Assembly (NCBI RefSeq): GCF_019100565.1
Contig: NZ_JAHRID010000003.1
Location: 62,001 to 126,000, forward strand
Source of the DNA: Arsukibacterium indicum
GTDB taxonomy: Bacteria; Pseudomonadota; Gammaproteobacteria; Enterobacterales; Alteromonadaceae
Length of the DNA stretch: 64,000 bases
Direction of reading: 5' to 3'
The translations under genes were made by a program, and so were the position numbers. Positions 17,720 through 26,483 of this stretch are shown here, piece after piece; position 1 is the stretch's first letter; every line of letters begins with the position of its first letter. The notes under the pieces are model-generated. The model was not told where the DNA came from, did no database searches, and saw nothing but the letters and a program-made list of their open reading frames with translations.

Positions 17720-19471
17720 ATGATCCGTAAATCCGGTTGGTTAATTTTTCTTACTCTGCTTGCCGCTATCCTGGCGTTGGTTTATCTGTTCCTTGGCACT
17801 GCTATCCGGCTTGGTATGGTGTACACCCTGGAAAAAGCAGTCGGTGCTGAAGTCAATATCAGTAATGTCTCGGTCAGCCTGGCGCCGCTTACCCTCAATG
17901 TCAGTGAATTACAAATTACCGACAACGCCAAACCTACGCATAACAGCATCAGTTTTAGCAATGCCCGCGCTGCATTGGAAGTGTGGCCGGCGCTACTTGG
18001 CTACTACGTTATTAATGATTTATCAGTTGATGGTTTAGCCTATGGCACTGAGCGCAACAGTCCGGGCAAAGTGTTTCGCGGCCCCAATGCCGACCCGGCC
18101 GATAAAGTCGATTTTCAGCAATTATTACGGCTCGACTTACCTGACGCCGACGAGCTGTTAGCCAGGGCCAACTTACAAACTGTTGCCCGTGGTGAAGAAC
18201 TAAAACAACTTGCCCAGAACCAACAACAGGTATTGCGTGATATTCAGGCACAGTTACCTGACAAAGAAAAACTTGAGCAAATTCAGGCAGAGATTAAAGC
18301 ACTTACCGACAGTAAAATTGACAATGCCGCCGATTTAACAGCCAAGGCGGCGCAGCTGAAAAAACTGCAGGACAGCCTGCGGATTGAACAGCAAAAATTA
18401 AAAGACGTGCAGCAAACCTTGAGCCAGAGCAGACAACAGTTGCAACAGGCGCTGAGTGCCGTGCGCGATGCCAGCAGCAGTGACTGGAAGAAATTACAGG
18501 ATTTGGCCAATATCGGCGAAAGTGGCCTGGCGCCAATCAGCCAGATTTTACTGGGTGATTTCTGGGGCGAGCGGATTGGCCAGCTTGAGGCCGTTTATCG
18601 CCTGGCAGCACCATATATCCCGGAAAAATCCGCTGAAGCAGCGCAAACTGACCAGCCCGAAATTACCCTGGCCAACCGCATTCTGCCACTTCCAAGCCAG
18701 CCTTATCCGGATTTCTGGATTAAAAACGCCAGGGTTAACTGGCTGATCGGTGGCGGCGAAGCGTTAATAGAATTGCAGGATATTACTGCGCAGCATCAGA
18801 TTATAAATGCCGCAACCCGCTTTAATGCCGAGGTAACCGGCCTGCCCCAGCTATCGTTGCTTAAGCTGGATGGTGACTTTGCCGTGCTGGAGCAAATGGT
18901 TACCAATGTAAACTGGCAACTGCAGGGTATTCAGGTCGACAGTATGGATATTGGCCGTGATGATATTCTGCTTAAGCTGGCCAGTGCCACTTTGAATACC
19001 AGTGGTAAACTGAATCTGGTTGACAATAACGTAGATCAGCAAGCCAGGGTGGTACTGCAGCAAGCACAGTTCAGCGCCAGTGATAATAATTATGTGCAGC
19101 AGCTGGCGACGCTGCTCAATCAGCAAGCAGAAATCCCGCTTAACTTAAACGCCAGTGGCTTAATCAGTGCACCAGAAGTGAGTATTCGCTCACCACTTGA
19201 TAAGCTGCTGGCCGATGCAGTGCTGGGTGAAGCAAAAGCAAAAATAGCAGCACTGCAAACTGAATTGCGTAGCAAGCTCGACAGCCAGCTGCAGCAGCAA
19301 CTGGGTGGCCAGAGCGAATGGCTCAACTTGCTTAATCAGCAAGACGACGCAGCCGGCGCGCTGGAGGAAAACATTGAGCAAATGCTTAATGCCAAACTGG
19401 CCGATGTGAAAGACCAGGCTAAAGATAAGCTTAAAGATAAGCTATTTGATAAACTCGGCGGTGGCAACTGA
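17720..19471 (+). CDS. TIGR03545 family protein
   Basis: A 583-residue protein with one N-terminal membrane segment (about residues 7-30), then a periplasmic-type region whose start (VEKAVGAEVNISNVSVSLAPLTLNV-like) resembles AsmA/DUF748-type domains, a long Gln/Lys/Glu-rich coiled coil (about residues 145-255), and a second folded domain. GGAG precedes the ATG. It is co-transcribed with TIGR03546. AsmA-like proteins are involved in envelope lipid handling, so an envelope role is plausible but unproven. Confidence 0.78.
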   Translation: MIRKSGWLIFLTLLAAILALVYLFLGTAIRLGMVYTLEKAVGAEVNISNVSVSLAPLTLNVSELQITDNAKPTHNSISFSNARAALEVWPALLGYYVINDLSVDGLAYGTERNSPGKVFRGPNADPADKVDFQQLLRLDLPDADELLARANLQTVARGEELKQLAQNQQQVLRDIQAQLPDKEKLEQIQAEIKALTDSKIDNAADLTAKAAQLKKLQDSLRIEQQKLKDVQQTLSQSRQQLQQALSAVRDASSSDWKKLQDLANIGESGLAPISQILLGDFWGERIGQLEAVYRLAAPYIPEKSAEAAQTDQPEITLANRILPLPSQPYPDFWIKNARVNWLIGGGEALIELQDITAQHQIINAATRFNAEVTGLPQLSLLKLDGDFAVLEQMVTNVNWQLQGIQVDSMDIGRDDILLKLASATLNTSGKLNLVDNNVDQQARVVLQQAQFSASDNNYVQQLATLLNQQAEIPLNLNASGLISAPEVSIRSPLDKLLADAVLGEAKAKIAALQTELRSKLDSQLQQQLGGQSEWLNLLNQQDDAAGALEENIEQMLNAKLADVKDQAKDKLKDKLFDKLGGGN

Positions 19472-19477
19472 AGCCGA

Positions 19478-19512
19478 CTTACAGGCTGTAACAGCGTGTT
19501 ACAGCCTGTAAG
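19478..19512. terminator. Perfect 16-bp hairpin after TIGR03545
   Basis: CTTACAGGCTGTAACA-gcg-TGTTACAGCCTGTAAG is a perfect 16-bp inverted repeat with a 3-base loop, 7 bases past the stop codon. No U-tract follows, so it may be a transcript-end hairpin rather than a classical intrinsic terminator. Confidence 0.6.
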
Positions 19513-19626
19513 CCAATATTAATAGCGCCCCTTCTGCCGCAGAATTCCCTCCGCTTGCCCCAATCTCATCGCTTTTTTTCAGGCAACGCATACATTTCGG
19601 GCAGATAAAGCCCCTGAGATGCCGCT

Positions 19627-22600
19627 ATGAACCTTACCCGCGCTGCGCTGCGCAATCCGGCCAGTATTATTGTTATATCATTGCTGATTTTATTATTTGG
19701 CCTTATCAGTGTTCTGAAACTGCCGATTCAGATCACCCCGGATATTGAACAGCCGCAAATTTCGGTGTTTACCGGTTGGCGCTCCGCGGCGCCACAGGAA
19801 GTTGAAACCGTCATTATTGAACCCATTGAAAATGCCATTAAAAATACCCGCGGCGTAACGAAGGTTGAAACCAATATTCAACGCGGCTTCGGTTCGATCA
19901 CCCTCACTTTTGAAGTGGGTGCCAATATGCAGCAGGCCATGCTGGATGTCATAAATAACCTGAACCAGGCACCACCGTTGCCGCTGGATGCCATTAAACC
20001 GACCGTGGTTGCCGGTGGCGGCCAGAATCTGCCTAATGCAGCCTCGATACTCATACGGCCTCTGCCCGGCAATAACGTGCAGGATATGGCCAGTTTTCAG
20101 CAACTGATTGAGGATACCGTGCAGCCGCGCTTAAGTCGCATTCAGGGTGTCGGCCAGGTCAACTTAAACAGCCAGCGGCCACGCGAGCTGCGAATTACCT
20201 TTGACCCACAACGCGCGGCTGCCCTTGGGCTGAACATCAATAATATTGCCAGCCAACTGCGGGCGGCTACCGATGCCTCCGGCGGCTTTGCCGATGTGGG
20301 CCGGCGCCAGTACACTGTGCGCTTCGCCGGCCAGTTTAACCCGGAATCACTGCAGGATATGATCCTGACATACAGTGGTGAGCGGCCCATTTATCTGGGT
20401 GATGTCGCCACTATTGAGGTGGGCTTTACCGACCGCACCGGTTTCACCCTGCGTAATGGCGAACAGGCCTACTATATCACCATTGCCCGCAATAACGACG
20501 CCAACACCGTTGCCCTGCTTGATGAAATAAATCAGGCAATTAACGAGCTGAATCAGGGCGAACTGCTTGCAGCCGGGCTGTTGATGGAGCTGAGTTTTGA
20601 CGCATCAGTGCATATTCGTAATGCGCTGGCGCTGGTAAAAAGTAACCTCGGCCTGGGCGTACTACTGGCGCTCGGCTTACTGTGGCTGTTTATGCGTGGC
20701 TGGAAGGCCACGGCAATTATTGCCCTGAGTATTCCGCTGTCGCTGGCAATTGCACTGCTGGTATTGCAGTTACTTGGCCGTAGCCTGAACGTTATTTCAC
20801 TGGCTGGCCTGGCGTTTGCAGTGGGCCTGGTGCTGGATGCGGCTATTATTGTTCAGGAAAATATCCTGCGTCTGAAAAGCGAAGGGTTGGATGACAAGAA
20901 GGCAGCGCTTCGCGGCGCGGCGCAGGTTAGCGGTGCGCTGCTGGCCTCTACCGCCACAACAGTGGCCATTTTCCTGCCTATTCTGTTTATGGCCGGTATC
21001 GAGGGCCAGCTGTTTTCCGATCTCGCGTTAACCTTATCAGTCGCTGTATGCAGCAGCTTTATTGCTGCCATAACAGTAGTACCACTGGCCAGCCGTTATT
21101 GGCTGGGTAATACCCAAAGTCAGGACCCTTTTACTGGTTACTGGCACAAGCTGAGCCTGCTTATTATGCGCCTGACCAGCAGCAACCGGCAGCGGCTGAC
21201 CTGGATAACAGGCTTACTGGGCGGCGCCGTAGTGCTAACCGTTTTGCTAGTGCCCCGCACTGACTTTATGCCAAGGGCGCCGACTGATGGCTTCTTCTTT
21301 TCGTTTAGTCTGCCGCCGGGCGGCAATATTGACTACATTGAACAAGAACTGGCCGACCGGGTGGTTGAACGGCTGACACCTTACTATACAGGCGGTAAAA
21401 CGCCCGGCATAAAAAGTTATAACTTTTACACCTTTGGCCCTAATGCCAGCGGCGGTTTTATCTACGCCGCTGATCCCACTAAAGTACAGCAGTTAATGGA
21501 CGTGGTGCGCAATGAAGTATTTGCTGGTATTCCCGATACACAGGTTTTCTTGTTCCGGGGTTCAATGATCAATGTCTCTGGCGGTGGCGATGGCCGTAGT
21601 ATCGAACTAAACCTGCAGGGACCTGACCTGCACGCTTTGGCTCAGGTGGCTAAGCTGGGTGTTACTGCTGTTCAGCAATACCTGCCTGGTGGCAGTGCTC
21701 AGCCCGTGCCCGCGCTGGATATGGCCGAGCCGGAGTTGCAATTGCTACCACACGACCGGGCGCTGAGTCAGGCCGGTTTAAACCGCGCCGACGTGGCAAA
21801 TTATGTCAGGGCCTTTACCAGCGGCTTGTTCGTATCAGAGTATTTTGATGGCAACGACCGAATGAATGTGATCCTGCGGGCCAACCGCTGGCAAACACCA
21901 GAGCAATTGGCGGCAATGCCACTGGTTACGCCCAGAGCAGGCGTACAGATGCTCGGTGTGCTGACTGACATAAATCAAACCGTTGGGCCATCACAACTGC
22001 GGCGGATTGGCGGCAAACGCACCATTAGTTTAATTGTCCGGCCACCGGAAGGCATGTCGCTGGATGAAAGTATGGAAATTCTGCAACAACATGTGCTGCC
22101 TCCGATGCAACAAGCCCTGCCTGTCGGTGCCAGTCTGCTGCTAAGCGGCAATGCCAGTCAGATGAATTCGGCTATTGATGAGATGCTGCTGAATTTTGGT
22201 TTGGCCCTGCTGATATTACTGCTGCTGATGAGCGCGTTATTCCGGTCACTACGTGATGCGCTGCTGGTATTGCTGGTAATGCCGCTGGCGATCGCCGGCG
22301 GCGTGCTGGCCCTTGCGCTGGTAAACCTGTTTACGGTGCAGTCACTGGACTTACTAACCATGATTGGCTTTATTATTTTACTCGGGCTGGTGGTTAATAA
22401 TGCCATTTTACTTGTCGACCAAACCCGCAGTGCGGAAAGAGAAGGTCTGTGTCGCCAGGCCGCAGTGCAACAGGCGATATTGCTGCGGGCCCGGCCGGTC
22501 TATATGAGCACCCTGACCAGTTTATTTGGCATGTTGCCGCTGATGTTAATCCCCGGGGTTGGCGCTGAAATTTACCGCGGTCTGGCCACGGTGATCGTTG

Positions 22601-22725
22601 GTGGTATGGCAATCAGTGCCCTGTTTACCCTTATTTTACTACCGGCAGTGTTGCAACTGCAGCGCCCGGCAGCACTGCGTACTAATGTAGCCGCCCCGGC
22701 GGCAAAAGGAACTTCCCATGCTTAA
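19627..22725 (+). CDS. RND-family efflux pump inner-membrane subunit
   Basis: A 1032-residue RND transporter. The N-terminal helix is followed by the porter domain with PDIEQPQISV and later the transmembrane relay AVGLVLDAAIIVQENIL (about residues 400-416), which has a single Asp where AcrB has two. Twelve membrane segments in the 1+5+1+5 pattern are visible. It is followed with an 8-base overlap by its adaptor. The order permease-then-adaptor is reversed compared with acrAB. No outer-membrane gene is next to it, so TolC is a likely partner. Substrate unknown. Confidence 0.9.
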   Translation: MNLTRAALRNPASIIVISLLILLFGLISVLKLPIQITPDIEQPQISVFTGWRSAAPQEVETVIIEPIENAIKNTRGVTKVETNIQRGFGSITLTFEVGANMQQAMLDVINNLNQAPPLPLDAIKPTVVAGGGQNLPNAASILIRPLPGNNVQDMASFQQLIEDTVQPRLSRIQGVGQVNLNSQRPRELRITFDPQRAAALGLNINNIASQLRAATDASGGFADVGRRQYTVRFAGQFNPESLQDMILTYSGERPIYLGDVATIEVGFTDRTGFTLRNGEQAYYITIARNNDANTVALLDEINQAINELNQGELLAAGLLMELSFDASVHIRNALALVKSNLGLGVLLALGLLWLFMRGWKATAIIALSIPLSLAIALLVLQLLGRSLNVISLAGLAFAVGLVLDAAIIVQENILRLKSEGLDDKKAALRGAAQVSGALLASTATTVAIFLPILFMAGIEGQLFSDLALTLSVAVCSSFIAAITVVPLASRYWLGNTQSQDPFTGYWHKLSLLIMRLTSSNRQRLTWITGLLGGAVVLTVLLVPRTDFMPRAPTDGFFFSFSLPPGGNIDYIEQELADRVVERLTPYYTGGKTPGIKSYNFYTFGPNASGGFIYAADPTKVQQLMDVVRNEVFAGIPDTQVFLFRGSMINVSGGGDGRSIELNLQGPDLHALAQVAKLGVTAVQQYLPGGSAQPVPALDMAEPELQLLPHDRALSQAGLNRADVANYVRAFTSGLFVSEYFDGNDRMNVILRANRWQTPEQLAAMPLVTPRAGVQMLGVLTDINQTVGPSQLRRIGGKRTISLIVRPPEGMSLDESMEILQQHVLPPMQQALPVGASLLLSGNASQMNSAIDEMLLNFGLALLILLLLMSALFRSLRDALLVLLVMPLAIAGGVLALALVNLFTVQSLDLLTMIGFIILLGLVVNNAILLVDQTRSAEREGLCRQAAVQQAILLRARPVYMSTLTSLFGMLPLMLIPGVGAEIYRGLATVIVGGMAISALFTLILLPAVLQLQRPAALRTNVAAPAAKGTSHA

Positions 22726-23749
22726 AATTCTGTCGCTGAGCAGTATTCTTTTCTCTGCCTTGACCTTCGCCCAAACCGCACCGGCAACCTCAGTTCAATT
22801 AACTGAAAGCCGGCTATCGTACGAGGTACCGACTATCGATGCAGCGGGCACCGTATACAGCCAGAACAACACCGAACTTACCGCCGGTATCGACGGGCGT
22901 TTAAGCTGGGTTGCCGAAGCTGGTACGCTGGTTGCAGCCGGTGATTTGCTGGCCCAACTGGATCCGCGGCCACTGCAATTGCAACAGGCTGAACTTCGCG
23001 CTCAGTTGCAGCGTGCCAACCTGCAGGCAGCCTATTTTCAGCGCGAGTACCAGCGGTTACAGGAATTGCAGCAAAGCCAGAGTATCGCCGGTTTGCAGCT
23101 GGACAAAGCAGAAGCTGACTATCAACTGGCGCAAGCCGATGCCGGGATTATCAACGCCCGTATCGCCCAGTTAGCCGATCAGCTAAGCCGCACCGAAGTG
23201 CGCGCCCCTTTTGCCGGCGTAGTAGCAGAGCGGTTACGCGAGGCCGGAGGCGATGTGTCACGCAGCACCCCATTGCTGCGGCTGCAGGATATTTATCAGC
23301 TGGAAGTGCGCGCTTATGTGCCACTGAATTATGTTCGCTTTGTCAGGGTGGGCGATAAGCTCAACATCAGCAGTGCTCAGCACCAGGGCAGTGCTGCCGT
23401 CAGCGCCGTTATCCCCGCTGCAGATGCCCAGAGTCAGCGGGCTGAACTGCGGTTGAAGCTGGCGAAGGACTCACGCCATTGGCTGGCCGGTGAACTGGTT
23501 AGTGTTAAAGTGGCCAGCCGCGATAGCAAAGCCGCTGTTACCGTGCACCGGGATGCGCTGATCCTGCGCAGCGACGGCACCTATGTTGTTACCGTCGATG
23601 CCAATAATATTGCTCATCGCAAAGCAGTCAAAGTTAGCGAAGGCAGTGGCGACTGGGTAACCGTGGATGAAGGCTTAAACGCCGGTGAAAAGGTGGTAAC
23701 CCGGGGCGCAGAAAGGTTGCAGGACGGCCAGGCCGTGTCGCAAAGCTAA
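22718..23749 (+). CDS. RND efflux periplasmic adaptor subunit
   Basis: A 343-residue membrane-fusion protein overlapping the permease by 8 bases, with AAAAGGA upstream of the ATG. It has a Sec signal peptide (cleavage after TFAQ), a lipoyl half-motif (GRLSWVAEAGTLVAAGDLLAQLD near residue 59), an alpha-helical hairpin, the second lipoyl half (RTEVRAPFAGVV near residue 159) and beta-barrel/membrane-proximal domains. It would connect the pump to an outer-membrane channel. No lipobox is present. Confidence 0.9.
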   Translation: MLKILSLSSILFSALTFAQTAPATSVQLTESRLSYEVPTIDAAGTVYSQNNTELTAGIDGRLSWVAEAGTLVAAGDLLAQLDPRPLQLQQAELRAQLQRANLQAAYFQREYQRLQELQQSQSIAGLQLDKAEADYQLAQADAGIINARIAQLADQLSRTEVRAPFAGVVAERLREAGGDVSRSTPLLRLQDIYQLEVRAYVPLNYVRFVRVGDKLNISSAQHQGSAAVSAVIPAADAQSQRAELRLKLAKDSRHWLAGELVSVKVASRDSKAAVTVHRDALILRSDGTYVVTVDANNIAHRKAVKVSEGSGDWVTVDEGLNAGEKVVTRGAERLQDGQAVSQS

Positions 23750-23783
23750 ACAGCAGTCTTACCTGACGACTGCATGATTGGTG

Positions 23784-25160
23784 TCATTGATCTTGCCGGC
23801 GATAACGCTCAATTAACTGCTGATAGCGGCGCTGGCCAATACCACCATCGGTAACCTGAGCCAGTCGCAATACGGTCATCCCCTGATAGTGACCACGACG
23901 AAACGCCGCGTCAATATTATCCCAGCCCTGACGGGTGGTTACTCCACCGGCCAGGGCGTTCTCGCCTTTTAACACGACCTGTTGGCGGGCAGCTTCCGCC
24001 CCTAGCCAGCGCACAAGGGTTTTAGCCATCGATTGGCCGGTACCACTTGGTTTGTCATCCATTTCCAACGCCGTAAAATGCAGTACGACACCACGTGGTT
24101 CTTCAGCATAACCGGCCGCCAGGCTAACAATACCGGCATAGCCGAAACCGTTGTCAGTGCTAAAAGGCGTTGTTGTTGTTATCAGCCCGGCAGCCAGCTC
24201 GGCACTGCGTTGGCTGTAGTCAGTTGCAGCGATTTTCCAGTGAATACCAGGAATTTTAAACCCCAGTTCGATTGCTGCCAATTTATTTGAAAAAGCGGTC
24301 AAAGCAGCATCCATCATGCGTTTGCCATGCGCCAGTAGTGCTGTATGGTACCAATCAATGAAATCCCGGCCATAAGCGCTGTTATATGCAGCGCCACTAG
24401 CTATAAAAGTGTCGCCATCAAGCGGTGGCGACAGCTGACTAAACGCGCTGAAATTCGTCTGCCAACTCTGATTCAATTCCGCAATGGTCTGGTACTTGTG
24501 CTGCATAGCAGCGCGAAAATCGCTGATCGCTAATTTTGAATATGCCTGGAAACCGCCGCGGCTTGGGTAAGCGGTGCGGCCGCCGTCGTGGCTGTTATAA
24601 GAGGGATAGCGCAATTCACCAGCCGGCCCCATAGAGATATTAATTTCACTGATATCCGCCGCCAGTGCCGCATATTGGCTGGCAAACGCCTGCATAAACT
24701 CTATATATTGCGGCAGAACCCATTGATCTGCCCATAAGGCGACAGTTTCAATTGAACGGTTGCCAAATTCGCTTTGATACTGCAATTCTGCGTCGGTAAC
24801 GCCCTGCTGCTGGTAGTGCTGCCAAATCCAGGGTGGTAACGGAATATCGCAATCATCTCCGACATTGCCACCACATTGATGAAACGCCATTATTGGTATG
24901 ATTTTTAATTCCGCCGCTCGGATATCACTGAAAATGGCGTCATAGTAGCGCCAGTCAAATTGCTGATCGCCGGCTTTCTCCACCAGCCCCCACCAGATAT
25001 CAACTGATACGCCATCAACTCCGATTTGTCTGGCTATCGCCAGCTGCCGTTGAAATTCAACCCGATCAGTCACCTGCAGCGGCGCCATTACATTAGCAGT
25101 AAAGGCGCTGACCAGCCCGGAGTAAAACAGCAAAGCAAACCAAAAAAGTCGTAAGGGCAT
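23784..25160 (-). CDS. Secreted glycoside hydrolase family 14 (beta-amylase-like)
   Basis: Start at 25160 (MPLRLFW), 6 bases after GGAGG. The 458-residue product has a signal peptide (to about residue 20) and three hallmark GH14 blocks: DGVSVDIWWGLVE, FHQCGGNVGDDCDIPLPPW, and GPAGELRYPSY carrying the acid catalyst Glu. The segment FTALEMDD matches the region of the second catalytic Glu (LEM in plant beta-amylases). Beta-amylases release maltose from the non-reducing ends of starch. The first 458 residues contain only the catalytic barrel; no starch-binding domain is seen. It is convergent with the RND adaptor gene. Confidence 0.88.
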   Translation of the reverse strand: MPLRLFWFALLFYSGLVSAFTANVMAPLQVTDRVEFQRQLAIARQIGVDGVSVDIWWGLVEKAGDQQFDWRYYDAIFSDIRAAELKIIPIMAFHQCGGNVGDDCDIPLPPWIWQHYQQQGVTDAELQYQSEFGNRSIETVALWADQWVLPQYIEFMQAFASQYAALAADISEINISMGPAGELRYPSYNSHDGGRTAYPSRGGFQAYSKLAISDFRAAMQHKYQTIAELNQSWQTNFSAFSQLSPPLDGDTFIASGAAYNSAYGRDFIDWYHTALLAHGKRMMDAALTAFSNKLAAIELGFKIPGIHWKIAATDYSQRSAELAAGLITTTTPFSTDNGFGYAGIVSLAAGYAEEPRGVVLHFTALEMDDKPSGTGQSMAKTLVRWLGAEAARQQVVLKGENALAGGVTTRQGWDNIDAAFRRGHYQGMTVLRLAQVTDGGIGQRRYQQLIERYRRQDQ

Positions 25161-25284
25161 CGGTTGCCTCCATAGCGGCATTAACGGTTATCCTGACCGC
25201 ATTAAAGCGCGCGGTTGCCCTGCAAGTCTTGTTCAGTTACGACAAAATCAGACCCGTTAATATCAGCTAGCCCGAAGCACAAAT

Positions 25285-25311
25285 AAAAAAGCCGCTTAAA
25301 GCGGCTTTTTT
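25285..25311. terminator. Bidirectional terminator after rraB
   Basis: AAAAAAGCCGC-ttaaa-GCGGCTTTTTT: a GC stem extended by A/T runs, 14 bases past the minus-strand rraB stop. The only gene reading toward it is rraB, as the beta-amylase gene starts to its left and runs away. Confidence 0.9.
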
Positions 25312-25324
25312 GCGAAACAATGTC

Positions 25325-25693
25325 TTACTCTTCGTCGTCTAGCTCAAAGTCTTCTTCGTCACCTTCAAAGTAGGTGCCCCAGCCGTCGTATTCCACGCCG
25401 TGTTTATGCGCCAGTTGTTCCAGCTTCATAGCATCAGCGACAATTGGGGCGATTTCCAGTGATTGCTCACGAATAGCATCAAATACCCAGGCGCTGGCGC
25501 CATCTTCAAACTCGACTTCTTCGGCGTCGGTCACTTCATAACCCAGTTTGAACAATTCAACAGCCAGTTTTTCCAGCTTGTTAAAGTCTTTATCGTAGAA
25601 ATGGTGTTCAACGGTATAAAGTGCATCCGGATCACTGCCATCTTCCAGCAGCGCGCTTATGGTGTCTTCGGTAAATTCCTGCCAGTTTTCCAT
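25325..25693 (-). CDS. rraB: Regulator of ribonuclease E activity B (RraB)
   Basis: Start set at 25693 (MENWQEF), because the conserved family region begins at once; the longer frame overlaps plsC entirely. The 122-residue acidic protein shows EHHFYDKDFNKLEKLAVELFKLGYEV and a C-terminal WGTYF followed by a poly-acidic tail (GDEEDFELDDEE). RraB binds the C-terminal scaffold of RNase E and lowers mRNA decay. Its ATG lies 4 bases after the plsC stop, so it is probably translated from the same message. Confidence 0.9.
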   Translation of the reverse strand: MENWQEFTEDTISALLEDGSDPDALYTVEHHFYDKDFNKLEKLAVELFKLGYEVTDAEEVEFEDGASAWVFDAIREQSLEIAPIVADAMKLEQLAHKHGVEYDGWGTYFEGDEEDFELDDEE

Positions 25694-25697
25694 GCCA

Positions 25698-26441
25698 TTA
25701 CTCTTCTGATTTGCTGTTTCGCGCAGTGTAGTCGTTGCCGAGCTCTTCATCAAGCAGCCTGATTTGTTCAGCCATCTGTAACCGGATGTTTTTGGCAAAC
25801 TGCCGCAGGTTATCCTCTTTGCTAAGTGGTACTGGCGCGGCAAAGCGGACAATGACTTTGCCGTTATTCCAGCGGTTCAGCTTAAACTGGCCATGGGTGC
25901 TGCTCATCGTTACCGGCACCAGTGGCACATTTGCCTCTAGCGCAATATGAAAAGCGCCCATCTTAAAAGGAAGCAGGCCGCGGCCATAGCTGCGGGTACC
26001 TTCCGGAAACATCCAGACTGAAATTTTATGGCGAGAAATACGCTCTGCCGCGGCCAGCATGGTACTTAATGCTTTATTTTTATTATCGCGGTCAATCATG
26101 ATATTGCCGCTTAACCAGTATAACTGGCCAAAAAACGGAATATATTTCAGGCTTTTTTTACCAATGGTTACCGTGCGCGGTAAAACGGTGCCACTTAACG
26201 TAAATAAATCGAGGTTATTCTGATGATTGGCAATAAACACATAGGGCTCACCGGCAATAATAGCTGGATCTCGCCGCACTTCGACTTCGATACCGAGGAT
26301 CCAGGCAACCTTGCCATACCAGCTGCCAAACAGCGCGACATTGTCAGGATGAAAAGGCCTGAACAAGCAGACAATTAACCCTGCCACCGTACTGATAATA
26401 AAAAATAACGTCAGTAATATTAAACGTACAACCGCAATCAC
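25698..26441 (-). CDS. plsC: 1-acyl-sn-glycerol-3-phosphate acyltransferase
   Basis: A 247-residue inner-membrane enzyme that adds the second acyl chain to lysophosphatidic acid in phospholipid synthesis. It has two N-terminal hydrophobic segments, the HX4D motif in NHQNNLD (about residue 74) and the FPEGTRS substrate motif (about residue 144). It is located between parC and rraB; parC-plsC adjacency is common in enterics and relatives. Confidence 0.95.
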   Translation of the reverse strand: MIAVVRLILLTLFFIISTVAGLIVCLFRPFHPDNVALFGSWYGKVAWILGIEVEVRRDPAIIAGEPYVFIANHQNNLDLFTLSGTVLPRTVTIGKKSLKYIPFFGQLYWLSGNIMIDRDNKNKALSTMLAAAERISRHKISVWMFPEGTRSYGRGLLPFKMGAFHIALEANVPLVPVTMSSTHGQFKLNRWNNGKVIVRFAAPVPLSKEDNLRQFAKNIRLQMAEQIRLLDEELGNDYTARNSKSEE

Positions 26442-26483
26442 TATCGGGCCCCTTTTGGCTCAAAGGGGCACAGTATAGCGGCT

